A stretch of 7,665 nt of DNA from Acidobacteriota bacterium (lineage in GTDB: Bacteria > Acidobacteriota > Vicinamibacteria > Vicinamibacterales > UBA823), in contig DODG01000199.1 of NCBI GenBank assembly GCA_003509065.1, positions 1 through 7,665 on the forward strand, given 5' to 3'. Made by a program: the position numbers and the translations under genes. Below, in pieces: positions 1-4,906 of this stretch. Position 1 is the stretch's first letter, and each line of letters begins with the position of its first letter. A model generated the notes under the pieces. That model ran no database searches. It was not told the DNA's origin and was given only the letters and a program-made list of their open reading frames with translations.

Positions 1-23
1 CAACGATAATAAAATAGCTGTTG

Positions 24-43
24 CCACCATTTCTGCTTGGTGG
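24..43 (-). terminator. Weak hairpin after the nitroreductase gene
   Basis: CCACCA (24-29) and TGGTGG (38-43) form a perfect 6-bp stem with an 8-base loop, starting 6 bases past the nitroreductase stop codon on the minus strand. A T-rich stretch (TATTTTATT) follows only after about 7 bases, so this is not a textbook intrinsic terminator. It may be a weak terminator or a 3' stabilising hairpin of the DUF1028-nitroreductase transcript, or chance. Confidence 0.25.
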
Positions 44-49
44 AGGGTA

Positions 50-619
50 CTAGTGCCAGGTTGTTACATCATCCACCGGTAGTCTTTTCGCTGTCTGTGC
101 TGTGTTTGCTGTAGCTGGGTATCCGATGTATAGCGCTCCAACTATGTCCCAATCTGGCTCAGCGCCTACACTCGTTCCGACATTCGCTAGACATGGTTTT
201 CCAGTGCTCCAGCCAACTCCTAAACCTATGGATTGCGCTGCCAGCATCAGGTTTTGGACAGCGCATGCAGTCGCTGCGTAGTTTTCATGGGTCACTTCCT
301 CATTTGGCCCTTGAACTGAATAAACGTATATAAATGCAGGCGCATCAATGATCTCCTGCATAGCTGATTTTGAGCTGGCGATGCGTCGCTCAGGGTTGGG
401 GTTCTTGACGTTTTGGTACACCCAGTCTTTGATGATCTCGGCGACCTTTTTACGCATATCACTTTCTTTAGTGAGAACGATGAATCGCCATGGTTCGGTA
501 TTTCGGTGGTTTGGTGCCCAGGTAGCCGCTTCGATGATGATTTTCAATGCCGATTCTGGCACGTTTTGATCTGTGAATTCTCGGATGTTGCGTCTTGATC
601 GAATAATTTCAAGTACCAA
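50..619 (-). CDS. FMN-dependent nitroreductase family protein
   Basis: This 189-residue protein matches the small single-domain nitroreductase family (Pfam Nitroreductase), soluble cytoplasmic flavoproteins that use NAD(P)H to reduce nitro compounds, quinones or related electrophiles. Visible signatures are the N-terminal FMN phosphate-binding stretch RSRRNIREF (residues 7-15), the APNHRNTEPWRF segment (35-46), the helix around HENYAATACAVQNLMLAAQ (111-129), the glycine-rich GLGVGWSTG (132-140), and a C-terminal IVGALYIGYP strand (159-168) before the usual KRLPVDD tail. Length is normal for YdjA-like members. The start is TTG: an in-frame TAA lies six codons upstream, and GGAG sits 6 bases before the TTG. 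The gene follows the DUF1028 gene by 18 bp on the same strand, suggesting co-transcription. The natural substrate cannot be told from sequence. The family call is secure; the specific activity is not. Confidence 0.93.
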   Translation of the reverse strand: MVLEIIRSRRNIREFTDQNVPESALKIIIEAATWAPNHRNTEPWRFIVLTKESDMRKKVAEIIKDWVYQNVKNPNPERRIASSKSAMQEIIDAPAFIYVYSVQGPNEEVTHENYAATACAVQNLMLAAQSIGLGVGWSTGKPCLANVGTSVGAEPDWDIVGALYIGYPATANTAQTAKRLPVDDVTTWH

Positions 620-625
620 TTTGTT

Positions 626-629
626 CTCC
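626..629 (-). promoter_or_regulatory. Shine-Dalgarno site fixing the TTG start of the nitroreductase
   Basis: On the minus strand the sequence reads ACGGAGAACAAATTG, so GGAG lies 6 bases upstream of the TTG codon at 619-617. No other start codon exists between this TTG and the upstream in-frame TAA (637-635). The site lies inside the 18-bp gap after the DUF1028 gene, consistent with translation from a shared message. Confidence 0.7.
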
Positions 630-637
630 GTGGGTTA

Positions 638-1351
638 TTAGTTTGAGCTTGAGCCAAGATTCCCTGGCCATTGGTCTTGTGGTGGTAGGTCAGCAGGATT
701 TGTCGCTCGTTTGAGGTAAAACTTGTGCATTGTCCGGTATGCATCAACGGCCTTCTTTAATTCCGGAATAGCGTCGCCAGAAAAATCAACACGGGTATTT
801 ACGGGGAATTGCTCGTCAGACGTGTGCACTATCAGGCATGCGGACCTCTCAGCTAGGCGTTTGCCATTAGAACCTTCCTGCCCGCCAGCATGTTTTCCAG
901 CATTCAGCGCCGCGATCAGTCGATCGATGAGAGATGTTTCCCTGTGTAATCCATTAAATTCATCAGTCATTGCTTCGAGTACTTGTTCGCTTTTTAGAAA
1001 ATTACCAACAGCGATGCAATCTTGTCCTTCTGAATATCCGCTGAATGGCCTTGTCCGTGAACCTGAGTGCACTGAAGTCTCACCCGTTGAGGTGAGCAGG
1101 GCAATTTGCCGGTATTCAGGATATGGATCATGGCGTATTGCCTGTTCCATAGCTTCGACTGGCTTACAGTCGTTTCTTATCAACGTAATAATTGTTTCTC
1201 CGATTTTTGGATTCGCCGCTGCCTGAGAGGTCAAAACACTCGAGTCCGGCAGCATAAACGGGCATGTTGCGCCAACAGCAAGCGAGTAAGTGGCGATTCC
1301 AATTCCAATGCTTCCGGTCTCAGGATCTCGCCCAAGTATTGTGAAAGTCAT
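638..1351 (-). CDS. DUF1028 family protein (Ntn-hydrolase-like fold)
   Basis: The 237-residue product matches the DUF1028 family over most of its length. It opens with the characteristic MTFTILGRDPETGSIGIGIAT strand pair, continues with SLAVGATCPF (23-32), SQAAANPKIGE (42-52), the EAMEQAIRHDP helix (66-75), RQIALLTSTGETSVHSGS (81-98), the IAVGNFLKSEQVLEAM segment (113-128), and an AGGQEGSNGKRLAERSACLIV stretch (155-175) that fits the family's conserved GG..G..QSA block. DUF1028 proteins are grouped with the Ntn-hydrolase superfamily, but the reaction is not established. No signal peptide or membrane segment is seen, so it is probably cytoplasmic. The ATG has no clear Shine-Dalgarno; a TAAAAT box 6 bases upstream suggests a leaderless message. 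The gene ends in tandem TAA TAA stops. It is the first gene of a probable operon with the nitroreductase and is divergent from the permease genes. Confidence 0.9.
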   Translation of the reverse strand: MTFTILGRDPETGSIGIGIATYSLAVGATCPFMLPDSSVLTSQAAANPKIGETIITLIRNDCKPVEAMEQAIRHDPYPEYRQIALLTSTGETSVHSGSRTRPFSGYSEGQDCIAVGNFLKSEQVLEAMTDEFNGLHRETSLIDRLIAALNAGKHAGGQEGSNGKRLAERSACLIVHTSDEQFPVNTRVDFSGDAIPELKKAVDAYRTMHKFYLKRATNPADLPPQDQWPGNLGSSSN

Positions 1352-1357
1352 GGTGTC

Positions 1358-1363
1358 ATTTTA
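1358..1363 (-). promoter_or_regulatory. Possible -10 box for a leaderless DUF1028 transcript
   Basis: On the minus strand TAAAAT is followed by six bases (GACACC) and then the DUF1028 ATG. This spacing puts the likely transcription start at or next to the A of the start codon. It fits the TANNNT-plus-ATG arrangement known from leaderless genes in several bacterial phyla and explains the missing Shine-Dalgarno. There is no good -35 hexamer at 16-18 bp, so confidence is low. Confidence 0.35.
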
Positions 1364-1403
1364 GATGCACAGATTAAGTTTGGTGTCTGCTCAGACCTAA
1401 AAC

Positions 1404-1423
1404 TGTTGATGGTGTGATCAACA
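1404..1423. promoter_or_regulatory. Perfect 7-bp inverted repeat, candidate operator
   Basis: TGTTGAT (1404-1410) and ATCAACA (1417-1423) are exact reverse complements around a 6-base centre GGTGTG, giving a 20-bp dyad. No T-tract follows on either strand, so it is not a terminator. Its place between divergent genes suits binding of a dimeric regulator. No regulator gene is present in the window, so the protein is unknown. Confidence 0.4.
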
Positions 1424-1523
1424 TTCTTTGGAATATTCAGAATTATGACGGAAGTTGAAGGCTTTGTTCTTAGTGTCGGGTATTTCAATGATAAAACCCT
1501 ATAGATCGTGCTCTCAGGGGCTA

Positions 1524-1556
1524 ATGTTGCGGGGTAGAATTTTTGTGTATTTCTAA
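1524..1556 (+). CDS. Possible 10-codon leader peptide overlapping the permease start
   Basis: An ATG at 1524 preceded by AGGGG (1516-1520, spacing only 3 bases) opens a frame reading MLRGRIFVYF and stopping with TAA at 1554-1556. It overlaps the TTG start of the first permease (1543) in another frame. The Shine-Dalgarno-like site here is better than the one before the TTG, so the frame could couple translation to the permease, or the true permease start may be misread. It may also be chance. Confidence 0.2.
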   Translation: MLRGRIFVYF

Positions 1557-4500
1557 CGGTTTACACGATATAAAGTCGATCGGATCATATCCAGAAGTGT
1601 TCTTTTCCCGAAGACGCGTTCGTTATGAGTTTTTTCAGATGACTGCCCTCGTGGTGGGTGTTCTGGTGATGACGTCTATCCTCGCTGGAGCGCCAATGTA
1701 TCTCAAGTCGATTGAGGCAATCGGCTTGAGGTCAGCCCTTACAGTACTTTCTCCATCGAACAGGAACCTTCAAGTTGCTGTTGACAGGCTTCCGCTGACC
1801 AAGCGTTCAGTTGCATCTGCAACTGAACAAGTCGATATTGCATTGCGAGAACTTGGTGATCTGCCAATTAACGTTAATCAGGAATCTCACACGCGATTAC
1901 ATTATTGGTCTGTGCAGGCTGACTCCATCATTCCCGGACCGGCTTCAGATAGTGCAATCCTTCAACGTTTTGAAGGTTTTTCCGCACGTGTCGATTATGT
2001 CCAAGGGAAGGCTCCATCTGAAATTGTTAATCAAGAATCAGGAATCACCGTTGCAGAGACGGCGGTTCCTTTAGATCGTGCTGAATTGTTGGGGGTGGGC
2101 ATTGGGGATGACATATGGATTGCATCTTCCACTGAAGACCCTCCGTACCTGAAACTTCGTGTAGTGGGTCTGTTCGTGCCGCGAGATTTGCAGGAAGAGT
2201 TTTGGTTTGGTATCGGGCGAGAAGCCATGGAGCCACCTAGTCCCTCTCTCGTTGCAAGACCTCCGTTGCCTCTCTTTTTGTCAAAGGATGTCCTCTTTGA
2301 CGTTGTGACGGGCGGCTCTGCTGCAATAGGGGCACATCGATGGCTTGTCCAGCTTGATTTCGAGGAATTGCAGACTCAAAGCCCTTCAAACATTGCTGGA
2401 AACGTTGATGCATTAGAGCATGCTTTAAGGCGTGGCTTACCGGAATCTACGGTGATATCGGCTCTCGGCAATCCGCTTCGTTCACTTGCCAGGAGAATTA
2501 CCTTTGCTCGTATTCCTACATTGATGATGGGCGGTGTTCTGCTACTCGCTGCTGGTTACTACTCGATCATGGCTGCAGCTGGCATGGTATCTCGGAGACG
2601 GGTGGATACAGCGCGTTTGTGGGGACGCGGTACTGGCCGTCGTCAAATGGCGAATTTATTTTTCAAAGAATCGATGTTTTTGGTGCTTATTCCTGCTGGA
2701 GTAGCGCCTTTTGTTGCGGGCGCAACGATAACGGGAATTGGTTGGCTGCCATCTTATGAGTCAGTTCTTCTAGGTTCAGGAATGCCGGTTTATCTGAGTT
2801 GGCACCCTTTTGCTTGGTCTTTTGCTGGAGCGGGGGCTGTTATCGCTTATATGCAATGGTCTGTCTGGAACGGAGGAGGACGTTCGATTCCTGCAGAAAA
2901 GATGTCGATTTTCAGGGTGGATGGCAAGCCGTTTCTACAGCGTTACTATCTTGACTTTCTCTTTTTTGTATTTGGAGGATTAGTTCTTTGGGATCTTTCC
3001 AGCGAAACCTCAGTAGTCACAGCCGGTGGGAGCGAGATTCCTGGGGTCAACCCTCTGCTTATAGTTGGACCTGCAATATTTCTTGCAGTTGCAGTGATCA
3101 TTTCCCTTCGAGTATTGCCTCCGATAGCTAGGCTGATAAGCAGTGGTTTTGCCAGGCGAGGCCCTGTCTGGGTTCATCTGATATCGTCTTTGTTTGCTCG
3201 TGTTCCATTGACTTATGCATGGCCTGTTGCCATTTTGGGGATGGCCGCAGGCACTGTAATGTTTTCAGCAACCATCGCCGCGACCTTGGAACAAAGTTCT
3301 GTTGATCAATCGGGCTATGAAGTTGGAACCGACTTGCGAATTTTCCCAGTTGACTTGAGCCAAGGGCCCCTAACCGGTGTTTTGAATACCGTTAGGAGCG
3401 TCGAAGGTGTAAGTGGCGTTTCTTCAGGATTGCGCACTGTAGGTGCTATTCGGCTGGGTGGGGAGGGTGTGCCATTTGAGTTTATAGCGATTGAGCCTCA
3501 GTACTTTGAGGATATCGGTGTATTTCGTAACGATTATTCCTCGGTTCCGATTCGAAATTTAATTAAGGATTTGGAATATTCGATTCCGCTGGCACCGCTG
3601 TTTGTATCTGAGTCAGCCAAACGTGTTGGTTTTCGTATGCGCTCAGACGTTATTGCAAAAGATATACGGGCAAGTATGAGATTACTTGACGCAGAAGGGT
3701 TTTCACATTCAGTTAATCTTGGTCCAGTGACAAGCCGTGAATGGCAGGTACGAATGGGTAAGTTACCATCGACCGCTATTTTGCCGGTTGAGGTTTTGGG
3801 CCTTACTTTTTTTGAGTTGACACCTAACGAGATAGGTACTCCCGTCGTGATTCACATTGACGACTTGATGTTCGATTTGGATGATGGTCCGCCCGTAGTG
3901 TTTGAGTCATTCGATGATGAAAAGGAGATGGGTAATAAGACATGGTACCCGCTTGCATCTGTAGCGGGAGTTGACACTTCCTCAACTATTTTCCACTACA
4001 GCCCGGGGACTGGTGAAACTGATTTGTCAGAAGCAGGCCTGCAAATCAGTCTGGGTATAGGTACTGATCGAGGAGTGAGGGGTGTTGTGCGGGCTTCATC
4101 CGGTACTGTTCCTGTTCTAATTAGCCAGACAGCGCTGGATTCTAATGACCTTGTCGCCGGTAGCGAAACAGTGATTAATGTATTCAACCGGTCTGTTCCG
4201 GTACGGGTAGTAAATGCGGTTGAATACTTCCCAACTCTTGAACCAGGTGATGGCGGTTTTGTCGTTGCTGATATCCGGCAACTTTGGAAACACCTAGCCT
4301 TGAGCAGTGCCAATTCTGCCGGGGTTTCGGCTGAAATATTTGTCGGATTAGTTGACTCAAACGACGCTAATTTAATTGATTCTGTATCATCGGAAATCGG
4401 TGGTTTACATAGCGTTTCCAGCCGTGAAGAAATCCGGCGGATGTCCGTGGTCACACCATTGGCCGTTGCTGGCTGGCAGGGCGCTTCCATCGTTACAGGC

Positions 4501-4902
4501 TTAATTGCGACTTTACTCGCCTTAATGGGTTTTTTGACGTTTGGTTCAATGCGTCCGGCTGTTGATGAATTTAATCTAGCCGTACTCAAGGCACTTGGTA
4601 TGTCGAAACCGAGTTTCATATTAATAACCTTTTTGGAACAACTCTTGGTGCTGGTTTTTGGAGTTTTAGCTGGTATCGGGTGTGGATTCTTTATGGCTCG
4701 TATAGCTGTCGATGCGGCTTCTCAAACCGACTTCAAAGCTAATACATTGCCACCGATTGTCTTTTCCACAGATTGGATATATGTCGGGGGATTCGTACTT
4801 GCTCTGATGCTCTTGTCGACCGTGATTTTTATTGTGGACGTATTTTTTCTAAAGCGGATCAGCGTTGTCGAAACCATAAGAATCTCGGGGCAAAGTGGCT
4901 GA
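1543..4902 (+). CDS. FtsX/MacB-type ABC transporter permease, full length
   Basis: The 1119-residue integral membrane protein has the layout of large FtsX-like permeases: TM1 (about 33-55), a first extracytoplasmic domain (about 56-320), TM2-TM4 (about 324-347, 376-396, 420-440), TM5-TM7 (about 469-487, 503-530, 556-582), a second large extracytoplasmic domain (about 583-978), and TM8-TM10 (about 980-1003, 1025-1052, 1078-1102). The stretch after TM2, near ARLWGRGTGRRQM (about 357-369), fits the cytoplasmic segment thought to contact the ATPase, and QRYYLD (466-471) recurs in the next gene. Such permeases export or move lipids, lipoproteins or peptides or do mechanical work at the envelope; the substrate is not deducible. 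The TTG start is the only start codon upstream of GTG 1597 in the open frame and has a weak GGGG site; the neighbour's N-terminus, aligned at RRVR, supports a start near here rather than ATG 1639. No ATPase gene is present. Exact TM limits are by eye. Confidence 0.88.
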   Translation: MCISNGLHDIKSIGSYPEVFFSRRRVRYEFFQMTALVVGVLVMTSILAGAPMYLKSIEAIGLRSALTVLSPSNRNLQVAVDRLPLTKRSVASATEQVDIALRELGDLPINVNQESHTRLHYWSVQADSIIPGPASDSAILQRFEGFSARVDYVQGKAPSEIVNQESGITVAETAVPLDRAELLGVGIGDDIWIASSTEDPPYLKLRVVGLFVPRDLQEEFWFGIGREAMEPPSPSLVARPPLPLFLSKDVLFDVVTGGSAAIGAHRWLVQLDFEELQTQSPSNIAGNVDALEHALRRGLPESTVISALGNPLRSLARRITFARIPTLMMGGVLLLAAGYYSIMAAAGMVSRRRVDTARLWGRGTGRRQMANLFFKESMFLVLIPAGVAPFVAGATITGIGWLPSYESVLLGSGMPVYLSWHPFAWSFAGAGAVIAYMQWSVWNGGGRSIPAEKMSIFRVDGKPFLQRYYLDFLFFVFGGLVLWDLSSETSVVTAGGSEIPGVNPLLIVGPAIFLAVAVIISLRVLPPIARLISSGFARRGPVWVHLISSLFARVPLTYAWPVAILGMAAGTVMFSATIAATLEQSSVDQSGYEVGTDLRIFPVDLSQGPLTGVLNTVRSVEGVSGVSSGLRTVGAIRLGGEGVPFEFIAIEPQYFEDIGVFRNDYSSVPIRNLIKDLEYSIPLAPLFVSESAKRVGFRMRSDVIAKDIRASMRLLDAEGFSHSVNLGPVTSREWQVRMGKLPSTAILPVEVLGLTFFELTPNEIGTPVVIHIDDLMFDLDDGPPVVFESFDDEKEMGNKTWYPLASVAGVDTSSTIFHYSPGTGETDLSEAGLQISLGIGTDRGVRGVVRASSGTVPVLISQTALDSNDLVAGSETVINVFNRSVPVRVVNAVEYFPTLEPGDGGFVVADIRQLWKHLALSSANSAGVSAEIFVGLVDSNDANLIDSVSSEIGGLHSVSSREEIRRMSVVTPLAVAGWQGASIVTGLIATLLALMGFLTFGSMRPAVDEFNLAVLKALGMSKPSFILITFLEQLLVLVFGVLAGIGCGFFMARIAVDAASQTDFKANTLPPIVFSTDWIYVGGFVLALMLLSTVIFIVDVFFLKRISVVETIRISGQSG

Positions 4903-4906
4903 TATG
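4887..4906 (+). promoter_or_regulatory. Stop-start junction of the two permease genes
   Basis: The first permease ends in TGA (4900-4902) and an ATG follows at 4904, one base later. GGGG (4887-4890) is 13 bases from this ATG, too far for an ideal Shine-Dalgarno, but 4 bases before an in-frame GTG at 4895, which would add three residues and overlap the upstream gene by 8 bp. Either way the second permease is probably made by translational coupling. Confidence 0.5.

Larger units (their letters stand above)
1352..1542. other. Divergent intergenic region
   Basis: These 191 bp separate the minus-strand DUF1028 gene from the plus-strand permease pair, so promoters for both should lie here. I find a perfect dyad at 1404-1423, a short palindrome GTCTG-CT-CAGAC at 1385-1396, the 8-bp palindrome GAATATTC at 1431-1438, and TGGTGT direct repeats at 1351, 1381 and 1410, spaced 30 and 29 bp. 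A TATAGA hexamer (1500-1505) and a TAGAAT hexamer (1535-1540) could be plus-strand -10 boxes, but neither has a convincing -35 partner. No RNA gene is visible. Confidence 0.6.

Noticed and set aside
1..30. Minus-strand ATG at 30-28 opening a hydrophobic frame (MVATAILLSL) to the window edge
   Set aside because: Only ten codons are visible, no Shine-Dalgarno precedes it, and it overlaps the hairpin at 24-43; too little to call a gene, though it could begin a secreted or membrane protein.
723..1226. 167-codon plus-strand frame opposite the DUF1028 gene
   Set aside because: It is antisense to a clear family protein, shows no recognisable domain and is cysteine/serine-rich in the manner of shadow frames.
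1639..1641. ATG as the true start of the first permease
   Set aside because: It would remove the basic RRVR stretch before TM1 that is conserved in the paralogue next door.
3996..4619. 207-codon minus-strand frame inside the first permease
   Set aside because: It is antisense to a well-supported membrane protein and low-complexity, rich in Thr, Pro and Ser, with no domain signature.
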